Shown here in pieces: positions 34,586-47,034 of a stretch of DNA of 64,000 nt. The DNA comes from Bursaphelenchus xylophilus (Eukaryota; Nematoda; Chromadorea; Rhabditida; Aphelenchoididae): the NCBI GenBank assembly GCA_904066235.2, contig CAJFCV020000004.1, positions 11,098,001-11,162,000 on the forward strand. Reading direction: 5' to 3'. How positions within the stretch are numbered: the stretch's first letter is position 1; the number at the start of each line of letters is the position of its first letter. A program made the translations under genes and the position numbers. Under the pieces are notes generated by a model that was not told where the DNA came from, ran no database searches, and worked only from the letters and a program-made list of their open reading frames with translations.

Positions 34586-37500
34586 GTGCTCTACCACCAA
34601 ATTGCCCCTCAATCCAACGAATATTTCAATGTGATGAAACAGCGAGAGCATTGCGTGGCCACTCAAACAGATCCAGTCAGTTCGTCCAGCGAATTCACGG
34701 ACTGCGACATGGATTGTCATCTCAATTTCAACGACTACAACAACGAAGATGAAGGCCATTACGAAGAGATTGATATTCCGTAAGCCTATATTTACCGTCG
34801 ATATATATTACATTCTGATATTTCTTATCCATTTCCCACCGCATTCTCTTGTTTCCTCATTGTCCTAATCGCAAAAACATCCGAAAACAATGGGAGGAAA
34901 TTCCCTTTGATCTTCGCCGTCCTCCCATTAAGGCTCGTTAAAAGTATCGACGTTCCCGGAGAGGGCCAAGAAAATGTTTTTTGAGAGGGAAGGAGATAAA
35001 TCCATAGCAAATCTGTTTGACAATTTTATGAGACAAGATCAGAAAGATCAGAGAAGAATGGGAAATGCCTGGGGGAAATCGAACAATAAAGGATTTTCAG
35101 ATGTTTTTTGAGGTATTGAAAGAAGCATTAATTGGGACGGCTTCAAAGTGAGCATACCTACAGTGACAGACCTGATCAAGTGGCAAAAAAACGTACCATT
35201 TTGCATCCGGGAAGCATCAAAAATGTGGCAAAATGGTTCCCTCTCCAAGTGAAAAAACTTCGTTTTGAAGACGCGCCCATTTTGCCTCACAAAACAGAGC
35301 GGGCGCGCTTTTGAAAACACAGTTTTTTCACTTGGAGAGGGAAGCATTTTGCCACATTTTTTATACTTCCCGGGTGGTAAATTGTACGTTTTTTGCCACC
35401 ACTGGATCAGGCCCCCACTGTACTACGAGCCGCGCAAGAAAGTCCGTAGAATTCGCGGAATGCGTTTTTTTCCACGAAAACGCGGACGGCGATCTGAGAG
35501 AATAACACTTTTTGGCCATACCTTTCCAGTTTTTCACGAAAAAAAATTTTATTTTTATGTGAAAACATTACGTCTTTTCTCAGATTCTCGTAAAAAAATC
35601 GTAATTCTCTGCACTTTGCTTCATCCTTGACCTTTCTGATCCCTGGTTAGTGGCCGTACCCGATAAAAACAATCAAAAACTAATCGAAAAAGCCGACGTA
35701 TCACACAATTAATCTTCCCCAACGCTTGCGTTTGAATTTGCCAGAGGGGTTGCCTTTAATTAAGAAAGACGGCTTTCCGATTTTTTGATAGAAGCGGTTT
35801 TTTGAGGGACGCTGACTTGATCCAGACTTGAGTTGGTTTTCTGATATTCAGACGGCCATACCTGCTGCTTGAGCAACCTTTGAATTGCAATTTTTTACGG
35901 CTTGGAAAGCAAAATGTTAAAAAAGTTTTTTTTTTGTCAGTAATTGGCAAAGATATGGGCCGAGTTTTTCACAAATGCCTATGTGCCCTATACAGCATAA
36001 GCCATAGAAAATTCAAGTCTAAAATTATGCCGAGATTTACGATGTCTAATATCAGCCTGTCGGGAAAATAGTGGCGGGTCTTCGCGCCTTGGAATCGCCC
36101 ATCAAGCGACGGCTGGAAATTTGGGGCCTTTTTTCTACGAGGCAAAGCGTTTTGCTCCATCTATTTTTTCTGACTGATACAACCCCATTACAAGGATTTT
36201 GCAACTTTCAAGCTCGACCTTTACACTCTCTTTGAACCTCCAAAACAACCACCTAATCCTTGTTTAACCCCATTGTCTCGGAAGTATAATTTCTCAAACT
36301 TATCCATTACCTTTTTACAACCTTGTTCAAACCACTCCAAACGCAATCAATTGAGTTGTTAACAAAGAAAAATTAAACCCACTTTAAAGTCAGTTTTTTT
36401 GGGATGAATGGCGAAAAACGGCCCAAACAATTTATCGCGACTTTAGCGCACTGCGAGTTTTAATGTGATTGAGATGGGTCGATTAGAGTGGGTTCGCAAA
36501 TTTAAGGAGCTCCGGTGGCCTCGCCGGCCCTGGACTTGTAAGCCGCCGTTGATGAAGGCGAAGTACAAAAGGTAGGGTGATTTTGGGAGGTCTTTGCGAT
36601 GCTTCGAATTTTTTCTAATTCTTCTGCGACATGTATTATATTTGCTATCCGAGAGTGTGTGGGCCATGTGGAGGGCGGTCAGAGATAAAAAATATATACT
36701 TTTGGCCGTAACTTTGGCAGGAAAAACTTGATTTTTTGTGGGAAAATTAGTCTCTGTGGTAGAACTATGTACCTATGAAACCTCTCGTGCCAATTGATGC
36801 GTTTAATAACTTTGCGGGCAGCTAGTAAAATCACGGAGATTCTGCGGGCATGTTTGGAAATCAGCTAACAATTGCTTACAACAGGAAATTAGAACGACAG
36901 ATTTGGCAACCAGATATTACAAATTAAGTTTCCAGGCGCATAGGTGGCTTGAATAGTTACCATAAAGTTAACCAGACATTTTGAAAGTTTCTCAAAACCA
37001 TTTTTTGAAAACAAACTCCCAGAACTTTCAAAGCGGTAGATGAATTCAACCTATTCGTGTACTTATCGGTACCTGGGAGTTGTCAGTGCAAAATGTATAT
37101 CATTCTACGTAGATTACGGTAGAAAAATCGTAATTCTAAGCGGTAAATGCCGGCTGCCAGCAAAGTGGTTACATGCAAGACTCGCGGCAATGTGTGACCT
37201 TCCCTTATGACCCGCCAAAACCTGGGCTCTTTTTAGTCGCATTTTGACCACTTCCCCTGTAAACCTTTCGTTGTACTTGACTTTTGTTAAGAAACCTTCT
37301 CTTTTCTGTTTTTCTCCAACCTCAATTTATCCACCTCTCTACAGAACCCTCTCGTATTCTTCTTCACCCCTTAATCACCGCTAGACCATAAATTTGTTCA
37401 AGTGTGTTCGGCCCAACTTGCGTCGCCAAAAGGCCCGGTTTATACATTCATTTGGGAACACCTGCTGTTATTTTTTCCAATCAAAATCTTGGTAGAAACC

Positions 37501-40500
37501 CCTGTGGCCAAAAAAAACGAGAGAAAACCCAAAGAGAAAAAAAACGGAATCAACGTGAGCGATATCTAGATGAGGGCCACTCTTAGTTCTTTGGATTAGT
37601 GATGAGGGTCCTAGGTGTTTGCCTGGAAGAAGTTTTCGGTGAGATAGTGGGTATAGATGATATACTAGACAATTCATATCAGTCTGTCGGGAAAATAGTG
37701 GCACATCGCAGCAAAATGTTTCGCCTCGGTGAAAAAAGGGTTCAGTCGCGCATCAAATTTCCAGCTGCGGCTAGCGACAACCCCACACTATTTTCCCGAT
37801 CGGCCACTCCCAGTTTTCTTCAGTCGAACTGGGGAGGTCATCGAAGAGAAACTTGCTAATTTTAACGGCAAAAACTTACGAAAGTTCGCTGAAAAAATCA
37901 CCAATTTTTGATGACAAAGAGAGTACAAGAAGGGTGGGGAAGAGCCGCAAAAAACCTTCTGACCTTAGCTTTGCGAACTTTGTGTGGAAAAATCGATTTT
38001 TTTGTTGAAGCATTACCCTGTGCGGTAACAATTTGTATGACATTTATTTATGTCAAAAAATAGCCAAAAATGTCACAACTTTGGCAACTTTAAACCAAAA
38101 AACATCGATCATTTCTGCAAAGCGTTAGCTATAAATCTCGCATACGTCTTATAATAGAAAAATTCAGCCTAAATCTGCAATTCGACATTGCTACTTGAGA
38201 TAACAGCGTTTTCACAAAAAGTCAAGGCTTTCCGCTTCAAGCCGTCAAGAAAGGGATCATAATGACTTTTGTGACCCTACTCTGCCCACTTTCCGCACTT
38301 TCGTTTTCTCTCATTGACGAAGATAGTGCAATCTTCAGGATTCGCCTAAATTTTCACACCTCTTCCGGTTAATTTTCTGATTTGTTTTGATTGGCGGACT
38401 CTGCCACTTCTAATTTGACGACCTTTTTTTGCGACAGCCGATAATTGAGCTATTTTTGAGACTTGAGCCATCAAACCCGAACCATTCGTATCCCACCTTT
38501 AGGCATTCGTCCCGGATTCTCCGGTCGGAGACGGATCACTGATCCCGATTTTTCTACTTTTCAAGGCCAATTCGTACTGTAAAAAAACTGCTCAACAAAA
38601 AATAATTTTGCGAACTTTATTTTGCCATTTTTATCTAAATTTTTTTGGATACTTTTTGACACTTTTTAGAACTCTTTTGCAATTTTTTGCCTAAAAATCG
38701 AGCCCATTTGTACCAAATGGGCTACTGGTTGTAAAGTTCCATTCTCCAAGTGCCATAAATCATCGCATGAGGCCACTTGATGCCCGGCGATTAGAAACAT
38801 ATGATTTTGGCTCATCATATTTTATAATATGGGGCTGGCCGAGGGATTGTCTGTTTGCTTTTGCCAAGGATTTATGAGACTTCACACCTCATTCCAGAGA
38901 GGTTTGTTCTAATTGAGCTTGATTTTTAGATGGGTTGAGGCTTGAGATTTCGAAGTTTAGGTGCAATTTTTTGGAAAAGGAAATAAAAGCTGATTCAAAT
39001 GCCCTTCTAACAGGGGAAGTACTCCAAGTGCGACGCTCAGATTTTCTTTAAATTTTGCACACACGTCGGGTATGGACTAAATATCAATTCCTGAAAGTTT
39101 TAGCTCGTGCTTTGCGGGCCGAAAGAAAAAAGCTTTTTGGCCATAACTTTGGCAGTTTAGAGTGGAAAAATTTGATTTTTTGTAGAAAAATTATCATTTA
39201 CGGTAGAAATAGGCACGAAACTTTTCGTGCCGAAACTCGGCAAAAAGTCCTAAATTTTGGCCGACTTTTGATCTAAAAATCTCGGTTGTTTCTGCAAAGC
39301 GCAAGCTAGGATTCTCGCTTATATCTTAGAAAAAATTACTCTAAATCCGTGCCAAGTTTCACCAAAGTCCGAGCGTCGCACTTGGAGTACTTCACCGGTA
39401 AGAAGGACAGTTTTTCATGTGGGGCACTAAGATTTTCCTAAAATTTCTATGCGAGCTTTAAAAATTATGTTTTCGAGAGAGCACGCAAAGTGTGCAGGAT
39501 GCAGGCAATCAATAATGTTTGCCCATAACTTTTTTGTTTCTGCCCGGGGAAAAAATTTTTTTTGTAAAACAAAATTTATGCCTACGTAGTGATTTAGCTT
39601 GAAATTTGCAAACCAAAATTTGCAAAAAATAGAATTTCTCTTTGGCAACTTCGATTCAAAAAACCTCAGTGGCGTCGCGACACTTGCGGGCAACCACTTT
39701 GCGGGCAACCAGTTTGCGGGCAAATTTTTTGCGGGCAGCCACTTTGCGGGCAAAATTTGGGGGGTCACATTTGCGGGCAGCTGAAACATTTGCGGGCGGC
39801 TGAGACACTTGCGGGCAGCCTGGGACACTTGCGGGCAACCGACACTTGCGGGCAGCCGACATTTGCGGGCAACCGGCACCTGAGGATTACAGGGTGGAGG
39901 TGAAAATATTACTGCAATATTTTGGAAATTTGCCGACATTTGCGGGCAGCCGACACTTGCGGGCAGCCGACGTTTGCGGGCAACAGGAAAAAACAATCAC
40001 ACAGACTGTATAGGAACTTTTGGGACTGTTGCCCGCAAATGTCGGTTTCCCGCAAGTATTGCCTGCCCGCATATGTCGGAAAACTTCTAAAATATCGAAG
40101 TAATTTTTCCACCTCCACCTTGTTATCCTCAAGCGCCGGTTGCCCGCAAATGTCGGGAAATTTCCAAAATATCATAGTAATTTTTGCACGTCCACCCTGT
40201 TACTCTCACAATCAGGTGTCGGTTGTCCGCAACTGTCGGCTGCCCGCAAATCTTCCAGGCTGCCCGCAACTGTCGACCCTGCCCGCAAATGTCCCAGGCT
40301 GCCCGCAAATGCCGGTGCTGGCCGCAAATGTCGGCTGCCCGCAAAGTGGCTGCCCGCAAAAAATTTGCCCGCAAACTGGCTGCCCGCAAAGTGGTTGCCC
40401 GCAAGTGTGCGCCCGCCACCTCAGTGGCTTTTGAAAAAAAAAACCATCAAGGTTCTACGATCCTCGTATATCTTATCATTATCCTCTCTGATAACCACTT

Positions 40501-43500
40501 TCCGTCCAGATTTTCACTTTGTTTTATCTCCTCAAAATGTCTATGTTTCAAAAACAATCTCAGAATGCCCCTGTTTCTCATTCGAAACAATTGCTCAAAT
40601 CAATGACATCACGAATTGTCATCCCCTCGTCGAACCTTTTACCTCAAAAACAACGAAACTCTCACGCTAAACGACATAATCTCACTAATTTTAGGAGTGC
40701 CGTGAGTATGGAGAGGATACTGCTCCTGGATCAGCCTGTCGATTATGAGGTAAGAAGTTTGACGAACGTTTTTCTCTTTTTTTTATCTTGCCATTCATCT
40801 CTTGTCATAGAGAAAAAACGGCTGACAAATCAGCAGCGATTCATAATGAGGACAATCGTTTTGAAGACCGGAGTTTTGAAGGGTTACGGGGGCAAACGAG
40901 TAGGTGTTCGGCGTTGCCGTCCTTGCCTTCGAGGTTTTTGAGGGGAAAAGTTGATTTTATGGAGGTTCAAAATTTTGAATAGTAGGCGATTTCGTTGTAC
41001 AAAGAATCATTTTGGCCTACATTTTGCGCTTGGGACCTGAGAAATTGTTTGTTTCAATAAATTTTTGTTGCATGAGAGAAAAAAACCTCAAACTTTTTGA
41101 TCATCGACCTAACAATTGTAAGAATCTTGATTAATTTTTGTAAGAAAACGTTAGGCCAAATTTGGACCAAGTTCCAACGAAATCGCTACTGTTTAGGCTA
41201 TCAAATCTTCAATTTTGCTCCATTTTCGATCAATTTTTTAATCTTTGATTGGTTTTTGATCCTTTTGATACACCACAAATCACAATAGACTCATTCTGAA
41301 CTTTCTCATGGACTTTCAAGATCCACTAAAACCGACCAATGTTCAAATCATTAATTGCAGCACCGTTTTTGTCCTGCAGATTCTACTGTCTTCGCTCTTG
41401 ATCAATCTCTCTCTCCAGCCATATCCACAACACTATTAATAGTCTAAACAATCCAAAAAATCCCGTCTCTGCGTCAATAATTTGCCCGCCGTCTCAATAA
41501 ACGGCCCATTAATCCTATACCGCATCGAAAAAAATCGATCACAAATTGTTTTCGGGGCGGACGAAAAAAAAACGACGACGGCCCTGTTTTCGGATCGGAA
41601 CAGGGGTCTATGACACTAATCGGTCCTCAACGGCCTTATGACAAGTTAAGGAGGAAGAAGCCTCAGGAAAGCCGGAGGAGTTGTAGTTGGACTATAAAAA
41701 AAACTTTGGAAGCGGAAAAAGCGAAAGAAAATAGCAGGAGAACAAGGGGCTGGAGAAGTTTTTTTGGCCCATTGAGGAGGATTTGGACTGGTCCAACAGG
41801 CTACTTTTATGATTTATTACCGCTATCTTCAAAGTTATTAACTGCGAAACGGCTTTAGGAGCCGAGAAATGAGCTGGATTTAAAGCGATTTCCCACGCCT
41901 AACGAGTTGGACGAAAATCAAAAATTTCGTTCGCAAAATCTCTATATATTCCGCTAGATTGAGCAGCATGCTACAAGCCGTCTAACTCAATATAACCATC
42001 AATTATGAAGGCATTTCGTCTACCAAACTTCTCTTCAAGACAATCGTCTTCACTGTCTTCCTTGGACCAATTCGATTGGTTCACCACCTCGCAGTTCTTC
42101 ACTGACATTCTTACAATTCAGGAGGTCGTGTTGACCCGGTCAAAGTCCAAGCGACTTGGGCTGACCCTATGCTACGGTGGGACGGCCGACGACGATACTG
42201 ACATCTTTATCAGTCAGGTAAGTCTTCGGGCATTTTACTAGGCCCTAGCTTTCTAATTAGCCCTATGTAGAGTCTAGCATTACCATTTCCACTCTACTAG
42301 TCAGCCCTAGAATAAATCTCAACTCCTTTTCAACCTTTGAAATCTCTTTCAAGTTAGTTGAAGTCATTGAAACCCCTTTGAAGTCGACGATTTATAGTCG
42401 CAACAAATTTACGTTGAGCCGCTCAAAAACCAAGATCTTCAAAGGTATCTTTTGGAGGGGTTGGGCAAAAAAAACGGTGTCGATCACTCCACGTCAAAGG
42501 TATCGAATTGCATAAGCACTAATGCCGGGGAATATTCGAAAAGTCTGACTAGTAGACACTGTCCTAAACAACCGTGTTTTTGAATATGATAACGCGAGTC
42601 TACGTTCAGATTGAGCCTGGAAGCGTGGCGGACCGCGACGGACGAATACGGATTGGAGATCAAATCCTACAAGTAAGTTGCTTTCATTTTCTTGTTCGTA
42701 AAGCTATACTGCACGCTAGCAAATGCCAAAAAGCATCTTTATTTTCCGATCCTTCGCCCGGCACTCTGAGCATGCAAGTTCTGGAATATTTAACTGCTTT
42801 TAGTCTACTCGTTTTATGACATGTCATAATTCTTGCACCTAATCGCTTCTTTCAACAGTAGAACAAGTTTTATCACTGGTCAATAAAAACTTTATGTCTT
42901 GTTGATAGGCCCTCTTCTACAACGCTCATTTCAGATAAACGGCCAAAGCGTTCGAGGCCGAGACGAAGCGATGCGGCAATTTGCCAGAGGCGACACGAAT
43001 CACACGTCGTTGTTGTTGGCTCGACCCTCCGCGGAGGTATGTGAACCCTTTTGTTGTTCTCATAATACGTATATTCATGCTTATTTACCGTTTAATCTCA
43101 CGAATCAGGAAGTTTATTGACTCTCTTTGTTTTCCGAGGGGTCTAATGACTTTAGTGCCGAATCATAAGTTCGTTTAGAGAAAAACTCTATGAGATCTGT
43201 CATTAGAAAAAAGGCTCGAAGCCGAGTGAGAAAAGGCCCGTAAATCAGGCAAATGGTGTGTTTATCACGCTTGTCCGGCTTTTTCCAAGCCCGAGGACAC
43301 GGACGTATAAAATTTATATGGTCTTATTTACTGGATGGGACCAAAAACAATAAATATAAAACAAATTGACATTTCTTAACACCTTGCTAGGTTGCAGCTA
43401 AAAGCCTGTGCAACAAGTCCAAATTCACTAAAACCCCAACCTTTAGGACATCTGATTGCTTTATTGTAAACAAAAAATTTTTTCCCGAATTTCAAACAAA

Positions 43501-46500
43501 ACTATACTCCCCGTACAATGTTTTGACCCCCCTCCTAACTCGGTCCAAGGTGTACTAATTCGGACCAAATTTGGTATGTGGTATACTCACAGGGTAGTAA
43601 CAAAAAATAACATAGCTGGACCTACCTTATAGTTGAATTTCAAAATCTATGGGCAATTTTCAAAAATCACCTTAAAAAATCGAGGAAAAAGTTTTGATCC
43701 CCCTTAAAAAAACGTTAGATATCGCCAGCGGATGCTACGCAAACCTATTGTAATCGACGTCCCATACCTGAATACAGGTTAATGAATGGTTTTCCGTTGA
43801 ATGCTTCGTTGCATTTGAGGATTCAACGCGTTAAACCGTTTTTGATGTAGAGCTGCCCAAAATTGTAAAAATCTTGCCCTATCGCTTTCCTAGAGCTCTA
43901 AATTGAGTTTATATTATGTGCTTTAGACCTGTATTTACCCTCTCCTTTCAATAAAAGTGCATGGTGGCCTGGCGGTGTAGATTCGGCAGTTACCCTCTTG
44001 TCATGCCCAGCCTTGGTGAGCCATTTGCTCTTTGACTTAAGGTCGAGATGTCGTTATTAGGTCCTCAATGTAATCCTGAGACTCCTATTTACTCTCAGTA
44101 ATGTAAAATGTTTTGATTTGACACGTTTTGTAATGGGTTTCATTCACCTTAATCTTGAGTTTGCCGTTACTGTAGATCACCCCGAGTACTATTACATCCC
44201 CACCTCCCATTTGGCGTTTCATACGTCTCAAGTGAGTATGGTGGGTGCTGTAGCGTCTGAAATTACTTGGTCCATCAAATGAAAGCCGTTTTTGGTGGCT
44301 AAAAATCCATTTGAAAAACGCGGGTTTTTCGTTAAGGTGCAGATCGGCGAAGTTGCGCCTGCAAACCATATGAGACCGTGTCAGCCGGAGTTTATTCTTT
44401 GTTTGAGAGTAACTAGGAGTCTCAGGATTACATTGAGGACCTAATAACCACATCTCGACCTTGAGTCAAAGAGCAAATGGCTCACCAAGGCTGGGCATGA
44501 CAAGAGGGTATCTGCCGAATCTACACCGCCAGGCCACGATGCACTTTTATTGAAAGGAGAGGGTAAATACAGGTCTAAAGCACATAATATAAACTCAATT
44601 TAGAGCTCTAGGAAAGCGATAGGGCAAGATTTTTACAATTTTGGGCAGCTCTACATCAAAAACGGTTTAACGCGTTGAATCCTCAAATGCAACGAAGCAT
44701 TCAACGGAAAACCATTCATTAACCTGTATTCAGGTATGGGACGTCGATTACAATAGGTTTGCGTAGCATCCGCTGGCGATATCTAACGTTTTTTTAAGGG
44801 GGGTCAAAACTTTTTCCTCGATTTTTTAAGGTGATTTTTGAAAATTGCCCATAGATTTTGAAATTCAACTATGAGGTAGGTCCAGCTATGTTATTTTTTG
44901 TTACTACCCTGTGAGTATACTACATACCAAATTTGGTCCGAATTAGTACACCTTGGACCGAGTTAGGAGGGGGGTCAAAACATTGTACGGGGAGTATATA
45001 TCTAATTTTAGCAAGACGACGACGATGAAGATGTCCACGTCGTTGTTGAAGAAGCCGATCCCACTGAACTCACCACAATAACCAAGAATCTCCATACTCT
45101 GGCCGAATACGACGACAGTAACACAGAGAACTCGCTGCAGCATGAGAAAGACTCCGGGGTGTCGCGAACAACAGACTCCGAGCCGGATGTCAAAGGCGTC
45201 GAGAAAGGGAAGTCCTCGGATTTTGAGAACGAACTGTCAGCGCTCCACAAAGAGATGGAGAATGTTCGACTGGAGTGCGCGAGGTTGATGAACAAACACA
45301 TGACTGAACGAAAGCCAATGAATTCGGCGTTAGTTGAGATGTTGGACAAGATTAATCAGCCCTTCATTCCAACCAAGCTTCCGGCCGCGTTGGACCGACG
45401 GAGTAACAAAATGTCCGTGAAACCGGAGATGAAGTCTCCAACGCCTTTACGACGAACAGTCAAGGAATTTACCGCACCGAAAACGCCAAAGATGGGAAAA
45501 GTTGGAGTCACATACGATGAAACGACCTCTTCAGCATACAATACTGGTGGAGATTCTTGTCGCTCGACACCGAACAAAAACGAATACATGCATGTGGAGA
45601 CGGCTCCAGCCAATCAACGCCCTGGAACATTATCAATTCAGCATAGACGAGTAGAACCAAACCTAATGTCGCCAACGTCCTCCGAACATCCCTATCAAAC
45701 AATTGATACGCCCGTAGCAAGTGTCACTAGTCCACCGGTCCAATTCCGACTACCTCAATTCAACTTCCAGCCTCCTCAAGAGCAAAAGAAGGGGACGCTG
45801 AGGAGATGCCAAATTCAAGCGTCTTCCGCATTGCCGCAAATTACGTAAGTTTAGGCCTTCTCAATTATAACATACGGACGTAGAAAAGTTTCATTTGTCC
45901 AGCTTCTCCAAAAACCGAGACGATTTTTGTATCCCATTTCCGGCATTAGTTACAAAGCATCCCAGACAACATCATGCGGCAGACAACGCATTAAAATGCA
46001 TCTTTACTGCGGCAAAGATGCATTCGGATCCGTTTTCTGCCACATGATATTATCCGGGACCGCATAGAACTCAATTCTCGGACTTCCACGCGAAGGAACA
46101 CTAATTCTCCCAATAATTTTCAGTTTCCGCCCTGGTGACATAATGTACACTTCGCCGGAGAAGTTGGGTGAGACAATCGCCCTTCAGCAACGACTTCTCA
46201 AACAATCGCTGGGTGATCCACATGCCAGCCAACTCAAACCCACCACTTCGGCCGTCTCATGCGTTACTTCGAATAATTATGCGAAATACTACGACAACAA
46301 GGTTGCTGAGCAGCCAAATACCTATGAGTGGAAGATCAAGAGGAGAGCAGATGGAAGCAGATACATCACTAGGAGGCCTTTAAGGTAAGAGAAGACCATG
46401 AATAAAAACAGAAATAAATTTGACAACTTTGCCTGATAACCCTCATTTTTACCAAATAAATTATCAAAACCTCTAATTTTCAGATCGCAAGTCCTCAAAG

Positions 46501-46841
46501 CCCGTGAAGAACAACTCAACCGAGAGCGAACCGGTATGTCGACCGACGATGACGCTTGCTCTGACCTCAAAACTGGCAAATTCTGGACTCGCCAGGAGCG
46601 CAAACAACACCTCGAAAGACAGCGGCAAAAGAAGGTGAAGAAGGCGCAACTGCTCCAGGAGAATCGACGATACCGCGAGAACGAGCCGCTAATTCAAACG
46701 CTCTCCGACCGAAAACAACTGCGCCAAAGTAACCGCCAATTCTTCGACAAATTCACCACAATTCAGGAGTTCCTGGCGCACGGTGCACGCGATCCGACGC
46801 TCCGACCGATCGGGGGAGTTCTTAGCGTGACCACCGTCTGA
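34586..46841 (+). CDS. PDZRN3: PDZRN3/PDZRN4-like PDZ protein, PDZ2 to C-terminus
   Basis: Eight exons with consistent phases: 34586-34779, 40695-40749, 42122-42217, 42610-42672, 42935-43036, 45012-45844, 46124-46384, 46484-46841 (653 residues to the stop). The order of conserved blocks is that of vertebrate PDZRN3/4. An ATQTD block comes first, then a PDZ domain (about 84-168: RLGLTLCYGG, GSVADRDGRIRIGDQILQIN, LLLARP). QHEKDSGV follows at 213-220, a predicted coiled coil at 241-270 (ALHKEMENVRLECARLM), then SSAYNTGGDSCRSTP. Near the end are EWKIKRRADGSRYITRRPLR, ERTGMSTDDDACSDLKTGKF and the terminal SVTTV, a class I PDZ ligand. PDZRN proteins are E3 ligase scaffolds at synapses and cell contacts. 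RING, TRAF-like and PDZ1 exons are not visible, so this is either 3' of a longer gene or a short isoform. Confidence 0.9.
35161..35420. mobile_element. Palindromic MITE, CAGTGGCGGACC family
   Basis: TA-flanked 260-bp palindrome (CAGTGACAGACCTGATCAAG ... GGATCAGGCCCCCACTG). Confidence 0.85.
37680..37805. mobile_element. MITE, CAGTCTGTCGGG family
   Basis: Starts CAGTCTGTCGGGAAAATAGT and ends CACTATTTTCCCGATCGG; 126 bp, TA-rich flanks. Confidence 0.75.
39011..39398. mobile_element. CTNAG-target MITE with internal deletion
   Basis: Starts CAGGGGAAGTACTCCAAGTG, ends CTTGGAGTACTTCACCGG; TAA duplicated inside CTAAG. It lacks about 60 bp of the left interior found in the 32140 copy. Confidence 0.88.
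39669..40418. mobile_element. Fold-back element built of inverted TGCGGGCA arrays
   Basis: The left arm carries about fifteen copies of TTGCGGGCA at 15-25 bp spacing (39688-39982), and the right arm carries the complement TGCCCGCAA (40029-40410). The outermost five units match in order and spacing, including the distinctive CAAATTTTTTGCGGGCAGCC. Ends are TGGCG/CGCCA, flanked by CCTCAG on both sides (39663-39668 and 40419-40424). No coding capacity; long frames here are compositional. Confidence 0.85.
43506..44995. mobile_element. Fold-back Tc3-like transposon with 592-bp arms
   Basis: Arms 43506-44097 and 44404-44995 are near-identical inverted copies starting ACTCCCCGTACAATG, flanked by TA. 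The 306-bp spacer encodes a Tc3-type transposase piece on the minus strand. It sits in the PDZRN-like intron 43037-45011, its right end only 16 bp before the next exon. Confidence 0.92.
44098..44403 (-). pseudogene. Tc3/Tc1-type transposase fragment
   Basis: Minus-strand frame reads KWIFSHQKRLSFDGPSNFRR and, further on, RQMGGGDVIVLGVIYSNGKL. These are the blocks around the first catalytic Asp and the GGG(S/T)VMVWG strand of Tc1/Tc3 transposases. The usual S-D-E-K triplet reads S-H-Q-K, so the catalytic Asp is lost; the rest of the enzyme is absent. Confidence 0.75.
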
Positions 46842-47028
46842 GCCGTGGGTTCAACGAGAGGATTGTAACTACAACGAAGACGAAAAAAATCTGCCAAATA
46901 TTTGGATTCGTATTTTCCGAGCCGTCTATGTAAAACCACCTATTTATTAGCCTTCTGCAGAACTAAACACTTTTCAGGAAAACCATGTTTATAAGCTACT
47001 TATTCGATTTCGGTGATTATTTTTGATC

Positions 47029-47034
47029 AATAAA
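47029..47034 (+). terminator. Poly(A) signal of the PDZRN-like gene
   Basis: AATAAA 188 bp after the stop codon, the first good signal downstream. Confidence 0.65.

Larger units (their letters stand above)
34780..40694 (+). other. Large repeat-filled intron of the PDZRN-like gene
   Basis: Runs from GTAAGC (34780) to TTTTAG (40689-40694). It contains a palindromic MITE, the 39011 MITE, the TGCGGGCA fold-back, a degraded CAGTCTGTCGGG copy at 36055-36180, and a degraded TGCGGGCA-family copy at about 36803-37190. A CTNAG-family remnant lies at about 37895-38200. The stretch 38200-39000 shows nothing recognisable. Confidence 0.7.

Noticed and set aside
39427..40606. Several long frames rich in Ala, Arg, Pro and Cys repeats (for example PQMSAARKC units)
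   Set aside because: They are translations of the TGCGGGCA array in different frames and on both strands, not a repeat protein.
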